64,000 nucleotides of DNA from Alphaproteobacteria bacterium (GCA_012103325.1 WLWY01000001.1:310001-374000), one strand, 5' to 3'; positions 18,464-27,870 are shown, counted from the stretch's first letter. Translations and numbers: made by a program. The notes: a model not told the origin generated them from the letters alone.

Positions 18464-18654
18464 CGCCTCCCACTTCCCCGTTTGGTGCCACGACGAGTTT
18501 GCAGCCGTGAAACCAGGGTTACGGCTGACGTTCTCTTCGATTTTCGCTTGATCGTCCCTTCGGGTCGAACACCGTTCATTCACAGCGCGTCAGCGTAGGA
18601 GGGCAATGGTAAAAATATGGTGAATGAAAGGTAAATTGGCACTCGGATTTCGCG

Positions 18655-20403
18655 TTATTCGCCCCGCGCTATGCCTTCGCGGCGCGGGTCAGCCGCACCG
18701 GTCAGCGTCCCATTCTTGATCAGAATGACATGCAGACCGCTGTTCATGTCACGCGTTGCTATCGTATGCCCTTTGGCCCCTAACATATCGGCGAAGGCCG
18801 TCGCGGCGGTGCCGCTTTCCAGCTCCAGCGCCTTGCCGTTGCGGTGTGCGAAATGGCCAATCTCAAGCGCATCCTGCGGATCCATTCCCCAATCGAGGAT
18901 CGCAAGGATGGATTTGGCGACATAGTTGATAATGCGGCTACCACCCGGAGACCCGATCAGCAGATAGGGTGCGCCATCCTTAAATACGATCGTCGGCGAC
19001 ATCGAACTGCGCGGCCGCTTGCCCCCTTCGACACGGTTCGCGACGAGACGGCCGTCCCGCTTCGGCTGACGGTCGAAATCGGTTAGTTCGTTGTTGAGCA
19101 AGAACCCGCGCACCATGACGCGGCTGCCAAACCCGGATTCGATTGTCGTCGTCATCGACAGCGCGTTGCCATACGAGTCGCGGATGACGATGTGACTCGT
19201 CCCCGGCCGATCCGGGTTATTGCTGGGCGCCAACCTCAATGTCTGTTTTTTCGGCGGGTCGCCGGGTTTCGCCTTACCCATGGACCGGTTCCGGTCGATC
19301 CGTTCTGTACGCGACTTCAGATACTCTGGATCAAGGAGACCACGCACCGGCACCTCAACAAAATCGCTGTCGGCCATATAGAGCCCGCGGTCGGCGTAGG
19401 CCAATTTCGCGGTCTCGGCAAACAGGTGCACGAATTCCGCATTCCATCCCATCTCGCGCAGATCGTAATGGGCGAGCATGCCAAGTATCTGCCCCACCGT
19501 CAGACCGCCCGATGTCGGCGGCCCCATACCACAGACCTGGTAGTTTCGATAGCCGGTACAGACAGGCGGGCGGCCCTTTGCCCGATAGTTCCTCAGATCA
19601 GCCAACGTAATATTGTTGGTCAACAAGGAGGTCGCGGCGACCGCCACAACGATATCTCGGGCGATATCCCCGCTATAGAAAACGTCCGCACCCTCTGCAG
19701 CGATCGTGCGCAAGGTCGCGGCGAACGCCACATTCTTGAGCACATACCCGACCGGCCGCGGAGCGCCGGCCGCGTCGAAGAAATAGTCGCGGGTCGCAGA
19801 AAACTTGTCCAAGCCGCGCCGCCGCGCATTCGCAATGGACGCCGACAAACGAGGCGACACGCGAAACCCTTTCTCCGCCAACGTAATCGCCGGTTCGAAC
19901 AGCGACGGCCAAGGCGTCTTTCCAAACCGCTTGTGGGCATGTTCCAACAATCGCAGCGTGCCAGGCACACCAACCGACTGGCCGCCAACGACCGCCTTCG
20001 AGAATTTCATCTTCGTGCCGTCCGGTTCCAGGAACCGTTCCGGTGTCGCAGCGGCAGGTGCCGTTTCCCGGCCGTCGATGGTATGCAACTGCTTATTCAC
20101 AGCGTCCCAATACAGCAGGAACGCGCCACCGCCGATACCCGAGGATTGCGGTTCGACCAGATTGAGCACCATCTGCACGGCGACCGCCGCGTCCAGCGCT
20201 GTGCCGCCCCGCTTCAGAACATCGTACCCGGCGCGTACCGCGTGCGGGTTCGCCGCGGCAACCATGAACCGGCTTCCCGTGACTGATTGCTTGTCTTCCC
20301 AGCCGGAACCGCTTTCCGGCTGCGGGTCTTGTGCTTGCGCCTGAAACGCAAAGACGGCGGTGAGCAGAATCAGAATTCCGCCCAGCCGCCGTCCCGCTTT
20401 CAT
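18655..20403 (-). CDS. ggt: Gamma-glutamyltransferase
   Basis: A 582-residue precursor with a signal peptide (MKAGRRLGGILILLTAVFAF, cleavage near AQAQ), so it acts in the periplasm. It contains AANPHAVRAGYDVLKRGGTA, LNLVEPQSSGIGGGAFLLY, and the autoprocessing Thr in RPGTSHIVIRDSYGNALSMT, where the chain is cut to give the N-terminal nucleophile Thr. The later GSPGGSRIINYV block is the oxyanion region. It moves or hydrolyses the gamma-glutamyl group of glutathione and related compounds. It lies 16 bases after the frameshifted OB-fold gene, so it is the last gene of the thiolase operon. Confidence 0.93.
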   Translation of the reverse strand: MKAGRRLGGILILLTAVFAFQAQAQDPQPESGSGWEDKQSVTGSRFMVAAANPHAVRAGYDVLKRGGTALDAAVAVQMVLNLVEPQSSGIGGGAFLLYWDAVNKQLHTIDGRETAPAAATPERFLEPDGTKMKFSKAVVGGQSVGVPGTLRLLEHAHKRFGKTPWPSLFEPAITLAEKGFRVSPRLSASIANARRRGLDKFSATRDYFFDAAGAPRPVGYVLKNVAFAATLRTIAAEGADVFYSGDIARDIVVAVAATSLLTNNITLADLRNYRAKGRPPVCTGYRNYQVCGMGPPTSGGLTVGQILGMLAHYDLREMGWNAEFVHLFAETAKLAYADRGLYMADSDFVEVPVRGLLDPEYLKSRTERIDRNRSMGKAKPGDPPKKQTLRLAPSNNPDRPGTSHIVIRDSYGNALSMTTTIESGFGSRVMVRGFLLNNELTDFDRQPKRDGRLVANRVEGGKRPRSSMSPTIVFKDGAPYLLIGSPGGSRIINYVAKSILAILDWGMDPQDALEIGHFAHRNGKALELESGTAATAFADMLGAKGHTIATRDMNSGLHVILIKNGTLTGAADPRREGIARGE

Positions 20404-20419
20404 GACCGTCCGCCCCTTA

Positions 20420-20814
20420 TCAGACCGGCTTGAACACCGGCACCTTTTGGCCGTTCTCGGTATCGAAGAACGCCAGTTCGACCGCCTGTCCGATGGCCAG
20501 GGAATCGAAGTCGCAATCGACGATGTTGGTCATCATCGTCACACCTTCCTCCAGCGTCACATAGGCGATCGCATAATTCGGATCGGCGCGGCGCGGCGCA
20601 TGATCAAGTAGGTGTAGATCGTGCCCTTACCCGACGCCGCGACCCATTCCACGTTGTCGCTCAACGTATAAGGGCTGATATTGCGCGGATACCAGAAGAA
20701 CTTACCCGTATCCTTGCAGCGCGGGACCATCAGCTGGCCTTCGTTCGCCGCCGCCCAGAAGGCTACGTTCTCAACGCTCTTCGACGGCGACGGAATTTGT
20801 CTTTGCTGGCTCAT
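20420..20814 (-). pseudogene. OB-fold (DUF35-type) acyl-CoA-associated protein, frameshifted
   Basis: The first frame, from ATG 20814, reads MSQQRQIPSPSKSVENVAFW and then PRCKDTGKFFWYPRNISPY, a DUF35 zinc-ribbon/OB-fold protein (only one Cys of the ribbon is left). Soon after GTIYTYLIMRRA the frame is lost and stops at 20557. In another frame the protein continues with DPNYAIAYVTLEEGVTMMTN through to NGQKVPVFKPV and a stop at 20420. The break lies in three tandem copies of ggcgc (20585-20599); two copies would restore MRRADPNYA. Such proteins pair with the thiolase-like gene upstream, which overlaps this start by four bases. This could be slippage in the genome or a sequencing artefact. Confidence 0.85.
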
Positions 20815-21986
20815 GCGTCCGCCCTCCCCAGGATAACGGTTGAACTGCCCATGCGGGTGCCGAGCGAGCCGCCCGTGCCATGGGCAAGTGCGATCTGGCA
20901 ATCTTTTACCTGCACCGCCGGATGCGCTTCGTCGCGGAGCTGACGCACCGCTTCCAGGACCTTGGTCAGGCCGCCCCGGTTGATCGGGTGATTGCTGCAC
21001 AGCCCGCCGCCATCGGTGTTGAACGGCAGCTTGCCCTGGCCCGAGATCAGATTGCCGTCGGAGACGAACCTGCCGCCCTGGCCGACCTCGCAGAAACCGA
21101 GATCCTCCAGCGTCTCCAGAACAGTGATCGTGAAGGAATCGTAAATCGACGCGTAGTCGATATCGCCCGGCGTCACGCCGGCTTCCTCGAACGCAATCGG
21201 TCCCGACCAGCGGGCACCCGTGAAGGTCAGATCGACATTGCCCGCATTCAGGTTCTTCGGCGCTTCGCCATGGCCGATGACCTTCACGCAATCCCGGTTC
21301 AGGTTTTTCGCGACTTCCGGGCTGACGACGATGAAGGCGCCGCCGCCATCCGAGATGACGCAACAATCGAGCCGGTGCAGCGGGTCGGAGATCATCGGCG
21401 AACTGACCACATCCTCGACGGTAACGACGTCCCGCAGCATGGCGTGCGGATTGTGCTGCGCGTGATGCGAGGCCGCGACCTTGATCCAGGCGAGCTGTTC
21501 GCTGGTCGTGCCGAATTCATGCATGTGCCGGTTCGCGGCCATGGCGTACATGTTCACGACGGTCGGGCCGTAGATGAATTCGAACGGCACGTCCGGCGCA
21601 GCGCCATAGTCGCGCGGCTTGGTGCCTGTTTCCATGCCTTCCGCCCTTGGCCGGCCGGCCAAGGTCACCAGCGCGATGTTGCACTTGCCCATCGCGATCG
21701 CCGCCGCGGCATGGCCGATATGCAGCACGTAAGACGATCCGCCGACATCGGTCGCGTCCATATGGCGGACATTCTGCAGCCCCATATATTCGATCATCGA
21801 CAGCGGCCCGAGGCCCGGCGCGTCGCCGGCGCAGAAATAGCCGTCGACATCGTCCTTGCTGATCCCCGCATCCGCCAGTGCGCCCGCCGCCACTTCGGCG
21901 TGCAGTTGCGCGACAGACTTGTCCTCGGCCTTGCGGGTCGGATGCTCGTAGATCCCCGCGATATACGCTTTCCCCTTGATGCTCAT
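20811..21986 (-). CDS. Thiolase-like protein (SCP-x/acetyl-CoA acetyltransferase superfamily)
   Basis: A 391-residue thiolase-fold protein. The C-terminal half carries GKLPFNTDGGGLCSNHPIN, which aligns with the NxxGG and substrate-loop region, and LAHGTGGSLGTRMGSSTVI, which replaces the usual CxG active-site block. The N-terminal region where thiolases have the acylated Cys reads DATDVGGSSYVLHIGHAAAA, without Cys, as in other SCP-x-like proteins. Together with a DUF35 OB-fold partner such proteins act in CoA-ester chemistry, for example retro-aldol cleavage in sterol side-chain degradation. It overlaps the OB-fold gene by ATGA. Confidence 0.85.
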   Translation of the reverse strand: MSIKGKAYIAGIYEHPTRKAEDKSVAQLHAEVAAGALADAGISKDDVDGYFCAGDAPGLGPLSMIEYMGLQNVRHMDATDVGGSSYVLHIGHAAAAIAMGKCNIALVTLAGRPRAEGMETGTKPRDYGAAPDVPFEFIYGPTVVNMYAMAANRHMHEFGTTSEQLAWIKVAASHHAQHNPHAMLRDVVTVEDVVSSPMISDPLHRLDCCVISDGGGAFIVVSPEVAKNLNRDCVKVIGHGEAPKNLNAGNVDLTFTGARWSGPIAFEEAGVTPGDIDYASIYDSFTITVLETLEDLGFCEVGQGGRFVSDGNLISGQGKLPFNTDGGGLCSNHPINRGGLTKVLEAVRQLRDEAHPAVQVKDCQIALAHGTGGSLGTRMGSSTVILGRADA

Positions 21987-22120
21987 TGGTTGGTTCCAGT
22001 TCCTCTATGAGTTTCACCGCCGACCATAGGCAACGGCTTCGGCGCCAGCAAGCGGGGTGGATTTAGGGCCGGTTTTCTACCGGTATATGGAGGGAGGTAG
22101 AGGCGATTATAAAATAATTA

Positions 22121-22149
22121 TTGACATCAAATATGCATGTATATATATT
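22121..22149 (+). promoter_or_regulatory. Consensus-like sigma-70 promoter of the His-rich protein gene
   Basis: TTGACA at 22121-22126 and TATATT at 22144-22149 are separated by 17 bases in an AT-rich stretch that contrasts with the GC-rich surroundings. The predicted transcription start is near 22156, leaving a leader of about 45 bases. A perfect AGGAGG ribosome site follows at 22189-22194. Confidence 0.8.
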
Positions 22150-22199
22150 GTCATTATTAATTCTTGAACGAACCGAACAATCTCGAACAGGAGGCCACG

Positions 22200-22616
22200 A
22201 TGTCGAAGCATTCAATGGTAGGAAAATCGAAAATCATGCGGGCCGTCGCGGCCAGCGCCTTTGCCGTGACGCTGTTGTCGGCGCCGTTCATCTCGACCGC
22301 ACAGGCGGGTTCCGACGGCCACCGCGGCCACAAGCACGGTTATGAGGTCAAAAAGCAGAAGCATTGGGGTCACGACCGCGGCCGGCATCATTACGGACAC
22401 AAGCATTACCGCAAGAAGCACGCGCGCAAGCACCGCCGGCTGCACCGCCAGCACGCACACCGCTACGACCATCACCGCGGTCACAAGCGGGTCCGCAAGG
22501 TCGTGCATGTGCACAAATATCCCCGGCACGAGCGCCGCTATGAGCGGCATCAACGGGAGCTGATCGGCAGCATCGTCGAAGCCCTGCTCCGCGGGCAGGC
22601 GGGACACTACCGCTAA
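22200..22616 (+). CDS. Secreted histidine-rich basic protein
   Basis: The start at 22200 follows a perfect AGGAGG with five bases of spacing. The 138-residue product has a signal peptide (SKIMRAVAASAFAVTLLSAP, likely cut after STAQA near residue 36). The mature part of about 100 residues holds roughly 22 His plus many Lys, Arg and Tyr in runs such as HKHYRKKHARKHRRLHRQHA. No enzyme domain is visible. The composition suggests metal (Ni, Cu, Zn) binding or polyanion binding in the periplasm; this is inference. It is a single-gene unit with its own strong promoter and terminator, which suggests high expression. Confidence 0.85.
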   Translation: MSKHSMVGKSKIMRAVAASAFAVTLLSAPFISTAQAGSDGHRGHKHGYEVKKQKHWGHDRGRHHYGHKHYRKKHARKHRRLHRQHAHRYDHHRGHKRVRKVVHVHKYPRHERRYERHQRELIGSIVEALLRGQAGHYR

Positions 22617-22627
22617 CCCCTCCACTC

Positions 22628-22665
22628 TGGCCCGCTGCATCACCCCTTCGTGGCGGGCCACTTTT
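22628..22665 (+). terminator. Rho-independent terminator after the His-rich gene
   Basis: An 8-bp perfect stem (tggcccgc/gcgggcca) with a 17-base loop is followed directly by cttttt. It lies 11 bases after the stop codon. Confidence 0.85.
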
Positions 22666-22791
22666 TAACCCCGAAAACGGCCCGAAGCGCCGCCCGGTTG
22701 CGGTCGCCGGCATAACATCCCTCCGAATTGTGATCCGCGCCCTCTCCCGATAGACTTTCTATCTCAGGCATCGCGACGGAGAAGAGATCTC

Positions 22792-24417
22792 ATGCCGGCA
22801 CCTTATGCGCCCCGGACGTTCGGCTCCCTGCCCGCCGACATGGCGGAACGCTTCGGCACCCGCGAAGCGCTGGTCTTCGAAGACCGCCGCCTCTCCTTCG
22901 CCGACATCGATGCGGCGGTCGACCGCGCCGCCAAGGGCCTGATCGCGCTCGGCGTGCAACCCGGCGACAAGGTCGGGCTCTGGCTGCTCAACCAGCCGGA
23001 ATGGATGGACCTGATGTTCGCCATCACCAAGATCGGCGCGGTGCTGGTGCCGATCAACACGCGCTTCCGCACGCACGATCTGGAATATGTGCTGACGCAA
23101 TCCGACTGCGCCTACCTGATCACGCACGACAAATCCGGCCCGATCGACTATCTGGCGATGGTGCGCGAAACCGTCACCCTGCCGGACGAGGGCACGACCA
23201 TCGACGATCCGCGGCGCCCCCACCTGCGCGGTATCGTCACCGTCTCCGAAATACACCATGCGGGCACGACAGCCTGGGCCGACCTGCTGGCGAACGGCGA
23301 CGCCGTCAGCGACAGTGCGCTGGCCGCCCGGGCCGCAACCGTCGACCCGGCAGACCCGGCCTTCTTCATGTACACCTCGGGCACAACCGGCTTTCCCAAG
23401 GGCGTCGTCCACACCCACAACCTGCTGCGGCTGATCGTGTTTCGCGTCGGCGTCATGGAAATCGACGAGACCGACATCATCCTGAACTACCTGCCGCTGT
23501 TCCACCTGTTCGGCTTTTCCGAAGGCGCGCTGATGTCGATGGTCACCGGCGCAAAGCAAATCCTCACCGCCGCCTTCGACCCCGACGACTGCATCCGCCT
23601 CGCGGAAAGCGAAGGGGCGACGATCATGCACGGCTTCGAAACGCATCTGAAAGGACTGGTCGAGGCGCAGCTGCGCCAGAAATGCGACCTGTCGAAGCTG
23701 CGCACCGGCATCTTCGCCGCCGGCATGCAAAGCGCCGTGCCGATCTTCAAATGGGCGCTGGAGACCTTCCCCACGATGCGCACGGTGTCCGGCTTCGGCA
23801 TGAGCGAGGTCGGCGTCGGCGTTACCTTCGGCGCGCTGGACGACGACCTGCCCCGCCGCCTGGAAAGCTCCGGCGGCCCGTGCGACGGCCACGAGGTGCG
23901 CATCGTCGACCCCGACACCGGCGAGGACCAGCCGGTCGACGTGCCGGGTGAGCTGCTGGTCAAGGGCTACGGCATCATGCAGGGCTACTACAAAAAGCCC
24001 GAGGAAACCGCCAATTGCTACGACGCCGACGGCTGGTTCCACACCGGCGACACCGCGAGCTGGCGCACCGACGGCTATATCCGTTTCCTCGGCCGCTACA
24101 AGGACATGCTCAAGGTCGGCGGCGAAAACGTCGACCCGATGGAGACCGAGGGCCTACTCCTCGAACACCCCGCGGTTCACCAGGTCGCCGTGGTGAGCCT
24201 GCCCGACCCGCAACTAGCCGAAGTCCCGGTCGCCTTCATCCAGCGCGAACCGAATGCCGAGATTACGGAAGCGGCGGTCATCGATTATTGCCGCGGCAAG
24301 GTGGCGAGCTTCAAGATTCCGCGCCACGTGCATTTCGTCGACGACTACCCAATGACCGCGTCGGGCAAGATCCGCAAGGTCGAACTGCGCGAGACCGCGA
24401 AGGAATTGTTCCCATAG
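22792..24417 (+). CDS. Acyl-CoA synthetase (AMP-forming, class I adenylate-forming enzyme)
   Basis: A 541-residue CoA ligase of usual length. The P-loop-like motif is TSGTTGFPKGVVHTH near residue 200; SGFGMSEVG is the A5 motif, DGWFHTGDTASWRTDGYIRF the A7/A8 hinge, and TASGKIRKVELRE carries the catalytic Lys at the C-terminus. It activates a fatty or other carboxylic acid with ATP to the acyl-AMP and then the CoA thioester. The sequence around A5 fits the medium/long-chain or FACL3-like groups; the substrate is unknown. It stands alone, facing a gene-poor stretch. Confidence 0.92.
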   Translation: MPAPYAPRTFGSLPADMAERFGTREALVFEDRRLSFADIDAAVDRAAKGLIALGVQPGDKVGLWLLNQPEWMDLMFAITKIGAVLVPINTRFRTHDLEYVLTQSDCAYLITHDKSGPIDYLAMVRETVTLPDEGTTIDDPRRPHLRGIVTVSEIHHAGTTAWADLLANGDAVSDSALAARAATVDPADPAFFMYTSGTTGFPKGVVHTHNLLRLIVFRVGVMEIDETDIILNYLPLFHLFGFSEGALMSMVTGAKQILTAAFDPDDCIRLAESEGATIMHGFETHLKGLVEAQLRQKCDLSKLRTGIFAAGMQSAVPIFKWALETFPTMRTVSGFGMSEVGVGVTFGALDDDLPRRLESSGGPCDGHEVRIVDPDTGEDQPVDVPGELLVKGYGIMQGYYKKPEETANCYDADGWFHTGDTASWRTDGYIRFLGRYKDMLKVGGENVDPMETEGLLLEHPAVHQVAVVSLPDPQLAEVPVAFIQREPNAEITEAAVIDYCRGKVASFKIPRHVHFVDDYPMTASGKIRKVELRETAKELFP

Positions 24418-24810
24418 GCGTCGAGCCCGGCACCACCTCCGCCGATTGCAGCAACCACCCGCGCAATTCCCGAAAGCGACGTCCCCCCTTTTGTCCTCTT
24501 TCGCCGTCAGTCCAGGACGCCATCCACGTCCGAAATGAGTAATAACCGGACGTCCGAAATTTGAGGTCTGAAGTTCGGTGAATACCGGTCGTCGTCGACG
24601 CATAAAAATAGCCAAGAGAAGAAGTCGAGCCTACGCACAATTCCTATGCTTTGGAGGTCTCAGTTAGATCTCTTTAGCAAGTGCGCCCCTTCGCTAGAGT
24701 AATCGCATGCCCGAGGGAACGCAGCATAGACTTGCAGCCGTCGTTGTCGCAGACGTGGTCGACTAACGGACATTCACCGCTGATGTCTGGTTTCGGGAGG
24801 AACCTCGCCG
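24418..24810. other. Gene-poor stretch with a possible adenylate-cyclase relic
   Basis: No intact gene is seen. At 24707-24766 a short plus-strand frame reads MPEGTQHRLAAVVVADVVD and then stops. This looks like the first residues of class III adenylate cyclases of alphaproteobacteria (RRLAAILAADVVGYSRLM). Nothing recognisable follows, so it would be a 5' remnant; the match is short and could be chance. Confidence 0.35.
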
Positions 24811-25200
24811 TCAGGAGGAAGTGGCGGCGACCGCCTCGATCTCAATCAACCAGCTCGGCTGGAGGAGGGCCTTGACGATCACAGTTGCAGAACCTGGCCG
24901 GGCGTCGCCGAAGTATTTCGCCCGGGCTGCCCCGGCCGCCGCGGCGTCCTCAAAGTTGATTAGAAACGTTGTGATTTTCACGAGATCGCCGATGCCCATT
25001 CCTGCATCTTCGAGTATGGCGATGAGGTTCTTCCAAAGAGCTTCAGCTTGTGCTTCGATTCCTTCAGGCACCACACCGTCTGGCTGCACCCCAATCTCGC
25101 CGGAGATATACAACAGGCGTGAGCCGCCCGGAACCTCGACGGCATGGCTGTACGGACCGTAGGGTGCGGCAACCGTATCCGGGGTATGGGAAATGTTCAC
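24811..25200 (-). CDS. RidA family protein
   Basis: A 129-residue RidA/YjgF protein of typical length. It shows APYGPYSHAVEV, LYISGEIGVQPDG, the helix ALWKNLIAILEDAGMGIGDL, the catalytic-Arg block ARPGSATVIVKALL and the terminal IEIEAVA. Family members hydrolyse reactive enamine/imine intermediates from PLP enzymes. The start is GTG at 25200 with a gaggag ribosome site. It is divergent from the DMT transporter gene. Confidence 0.9.
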   Translation of the reverse strand: MNISHTPDTVAAPYGPYSHAVEVPGGSRLLYISGEIGVQPDGVVPEGIEAQAEALWKNLIAILEDAGMGIGDLVKITTFLINFEDAAAAGAARAKYFGDARPGSATVIVKALLQPSWLIEIEAVAATSS

Positions 25201-25389
25201 GGCGTCTCTCCTCGTTCTGTTGTGTATATGTTTAGAATGGCAGCATAAACATTCGGCGATCTGGGCGTCATTGGAAGGTGTTCATATGTCTCGAACGGGT
25301 AAAAATTGCTCTTCTGACGACTGCATCAAGCACGTCCGGAATCGTAGAGAAATCGGAAGTTCGTTGGCCGAGGTCTGGAAGCGAGGGTT

Positions 25390-26364
25390 ATGCTGAACCA
25401 GATTCTGTTGCGTCCAGGAACCCTTGGCATTCTCTGTGTGCTCGCCGCAGGCGTAACCTTCTCCACCTCCGATATGCTGATCAAGACGTTAAGCGGCGAC
25501 TATCCGCTTCACCAGATCGTGCTCATTCGAGCCGTCGTCGCACTCGTGATCATCCTCGGCGTCTTCATGCCGCTGGAGGGGGGACACAAAAATCTCCGCT
25601 CCAGGCGTTGGCGATTGCATATGTTCCGTGGGCTGTGCGTCGTCGTCGCCAACATGGCTTTTTTCGTCGGAATCGCCGCTATGCCTCTTGGGGAGGCGAC
25701 GGCGATCTTCTTTGTCGCGCCACTTTTTATAACAGCGCTGTCGGTGCCGTTTTTGGGAGAGCGGGTTGGTGTTCGGCGCTGGTTATCAGTCGCGGCCGGT
25801 TTGATTGGCGTAGTCATCATCATGCGCCCGGGAACCGAGGCGTTCCGCTACGTCGCATTAGCTCCCGTCTTGGCAGCCTTTGCCTACGCCTCTATGCAAA
25901 TCACGGCGCGAAAGCTTGGTATGACGGAAAGGGCGTCGACCATGGCCTTCTACGTCCAAGTCACGTTCCTGTTGATTTGCACGGCCAGCGGTCTGGTTGT
26001 CGGTGATGGACGTTTCACCGAGGGGACCGATAACCCCACGCTGCTTTTTCTACTGCGAGCCTGGATCACACCCACCCAAACCGACGGTGCGGTGTTGATC
26101 GGTGTCGGCGTCCTCAGCGCCTTCGGGGCCTATCTGATTTCGCAGGGTTACCGGTTGGCGGAGGCGACGACAGTCGCGCCATTCGAATATATCGCTCTTC
26201 CGCTGGCTATGTTATGGGGCGTCATCGTCTTTGACGAATGGCCGGACGCCATCGCCCTCATCGGGATAGCCTTGATTTTTGGCAGTGGCCTCTATGCGTT
26301 TTGGCGCGAGAACGTGCGTGGAGCCAACATCGCCGTGGATCATCCGGTCCCGCGTAACCGGTAG
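25390..26364 (+). CDS. DMT superfamily transporter (EamA domains)
   Basis: A 324-residue membrane protein with about ten helices in two EamA repeats, the usual length. The first repeat includes AAGVTFSTSDMLIKTLSGDY and MPLGEATAIFFVAPLFITAL with GERVGVRRW; the second includes YRLAEATTVAPFEYIALPLA and WGVIVFDEWPD. Such carriers export amino acids or metabolites at the inner membrane; the substrate is unknown. The intergenic space to the divergent RidA gene (about 190 bases) must hold both promoters. Confidence 0.9.
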   Translation: MLNQILLRPGTLGILCVLAAGVTFSTSDMLIKTLSGDYPLHQIVLIRAVVALVIILGVFMPLEGGHKNLRSRRWRLHMFRGLCVVVANMAFFVGIAAMPLGEATAIFFVAPLFITALSVPFLGERVGVRRWLSVAAGLIGVVIIMRPGTEAFRYVALAPVLAAFAYASMQITARKLGMTERASTMAFYVQVTFLLICTASGLVVGDGRFTEGTDNPTLLFLLRAWITPTQTDGAVLIGVGVLSAFGAYLISQGYRLAEATTVAPFEYIALPLAMLWGVIVFDEWPDAIALIGIALIFGSGLYAFWRENVRGANIAVDHPVPRNR

Positions 26365-26443
26365 CTAAATTTATAAATCGCAAAGGTTTGTATTTGTTCC
26401 TCCCATAACATTGGCGCTCAAAGCCCGCTTGTAGCCGAGAGTG

Positions 26444-26578
26444 TTGGTGCGATACGTGGCTTGTAAGGATTGCGTGCACGTTGATGCCGAGTGCTCGGTT
26501 ACGTGCGTACCGCGGCAGCACGTTGGGTCCTCGGGTAGGAGCCCAAGGACGACAAAAGAGAGGTACGGCATCGAATAA
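26444..26578. repeat. Dispersed intergenic repeat, left copy
   Basis: About 135 bases, strongly similar to 27892-28024 in the same orientation (ggtgcgatacg, ggattgcgtgc, cgttgatgcc, gggtcctcggg blocks). The two copies flank the IS4 element. It holds no gene; the end contains a cttgggc-type palindromic stretch. Confidence 0.8.
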
Positions 26579-26600
26579 ATTGTCACCCTTGGGCTTGTCC

Positions 26601-27870
26601 CACTGTTGTCCGGTTTAATTTCTCTAACATATGAAGGCCAACTGATTTTGGCATTGAGGTGTGTTTGGTTCAGGTTCGAGCAGACGGTCAATGCGCTTTC
26701 GATGCATGAGGTTTGTTCGGACGAGGCGAGCGAATGCGAGCGGGGATTTGACGGTTTTCTGATCGGCTTTTGCGAGGTGAAGCAAGAGATAGGCGATCAG
26801 GGCAACGGTGATCTGAATGCGCACGGCATTCTCGGACCGGCCGAGGAAGTGCCGGATTTTGAGGTTCTGTTTGACCCAGCGAAAGAACAGCTCGATCGCC
26901 CAGCGGCGCTTATAGAGGTCGGCGATTTGCCGGGCCGAGGCGTCCAGATCGTTGGACAGGATCCGGAGGGTCTTGCCGGTATCGATCCGCACCGTGACTT
27001 CGCGCACGGGCTTGGAGAAGGGGTTTTTGCGGCTCATCCTTTGCCGTTTGGGCAGCAGGCCGACCCGGTCGGACAAGATGTCTTCGCCCTCGGGCACCGC
27101 CCGATCGGTGGCCTCTGTTAGCGGCGTGTGCGACTTGAAACGGGTGACAATGCGGCAACCCGCGGCGTCGAGCTTCGCCCACCAGGCGTAATCGTAGTAA
27201 GCCAGATCAAAGACATAGGTCGCGCCCGCCTCGATCGGCATCTCCTGCGCCACCTTGATATCGGCGGTCTTTGCCGGCGTCACCGCCGCGTAGACCGGGT
27301 GTTCGGCGCCCGCATCGTAAACCACATGCAGTTTCGCGCCACAGGCCCTGGCCGAAAAATACGCCCACTGCGATCCCCGGCCACTCAAGGCAAGCGGACT
27401 GGCATCGATCAGGTAGGTCGCCTCGCCAAGCGTCCGCCGCAACCCGCGCCCGGCGCGCCCAACCAACGCCGTGAACAGCTCCGAGAACACCGCGCTCGGC
27501 CGCGTCGCGTTCGCATCGGCCAGCGTCGAACGCGTCACAAGGCGACCGCCGACATGATAGAGCCGGGCACGATGGCTCTGTAGACCGCCGACGATCTCGC
27601 GCAAGCTCACCGCACCGGAAAGCTGAGCATATAGCAGGGCGATGAACTGGTCCTTCGTGCTCAGGCGGCGAACGTGTTTGTCGGCTTCATGCCGTTCCAC
27701 CAAAGCCGCAAAACGATCCCAAGGAACACGCTTCATCAGATCATGAAATACGCTATTCTCATGCCGCATGGTGTTGATCCTTTCCCGTGTCCAAAACGTC
27801 GCCAAACGATTGGTCACCAGTAGAATCAATGCCATGCAAACCGTCCACTGAATTAAACCGGACAACAGTG
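26601..27870 (-). mobile_element. IS4-family insertion sequence, complete
   Basis: A 1270-bp element with perfect 20-bp terminal inverted repeats (cactgttgtccggtttaatt at 26601-26620 and its complement at 27851-27870). The 9-bp target duplication ggcttgtcc lies at 26592-26600 and 27871-27879. One transposase gene fills it. The intact ends and clean duplication point to a recent insertion. Confidence 0.93.
26624..27769 (-). CDS. IS4-family transposase
   Basis: A DDE transposase of 381 residues from the ATG at 27769 (MRHENSVFHDLMKRVPW), the usual start of this subgroup; upstream in-frame codons reach into the inverted repeat. Catalytic residues are the Asp in TYLIDASPLAL, the Asp in YVFDLAYYDYAWW and the Glu in YKRRWAIELFFRWVKQNLKI, a YREK-type signature. 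An N-terminal DUF4372-like segment covers about the first 75 residues. The gene appears intact and occupies nearly the entire element. Confidence 0.95.
   Translation of the reverse strand: MRHENSVFHDLMKRVPWDRFAALVERHEADKHVRRLSTKDQFIALLYAQLSGAVSLREIVGGLQSHRARLYHVGGRLVTRSTLADANATRPSAVFSELFTALVGRAGRGLRRTLGEATYLIDASPLALSGRGSQWAYFSARACGAKLHVVYDAGAEHPVYAAVTPAKTADIKVAQEMPIEAGATYVFDLAYYDYAWWAKLDAAGCRIVTRFKSHTPLTEATDRAVPEGEDILSDRVGLLPKRQRMSRKNPFSKPVREVTVRIDTGKTLRILSNDLDASARQIADLYKRRWAIELFFRWVKQNLKIRHFLGRSENAVRIQITVALIAYLLLHLAKADQKTVKSPLAFARLVRTNLMHRKRIDRLLEPEPNTPQCQNQLAFIC

Noticed and set aside
22759-24042. A 427-codon minus-strand open frame opposite the acyl-CoA synthetase
   Set aside because: It is a GC-rich antisense shadow; the plus strand has all CoA-ligase motifs, and the minus product has biased, unstructured composition.
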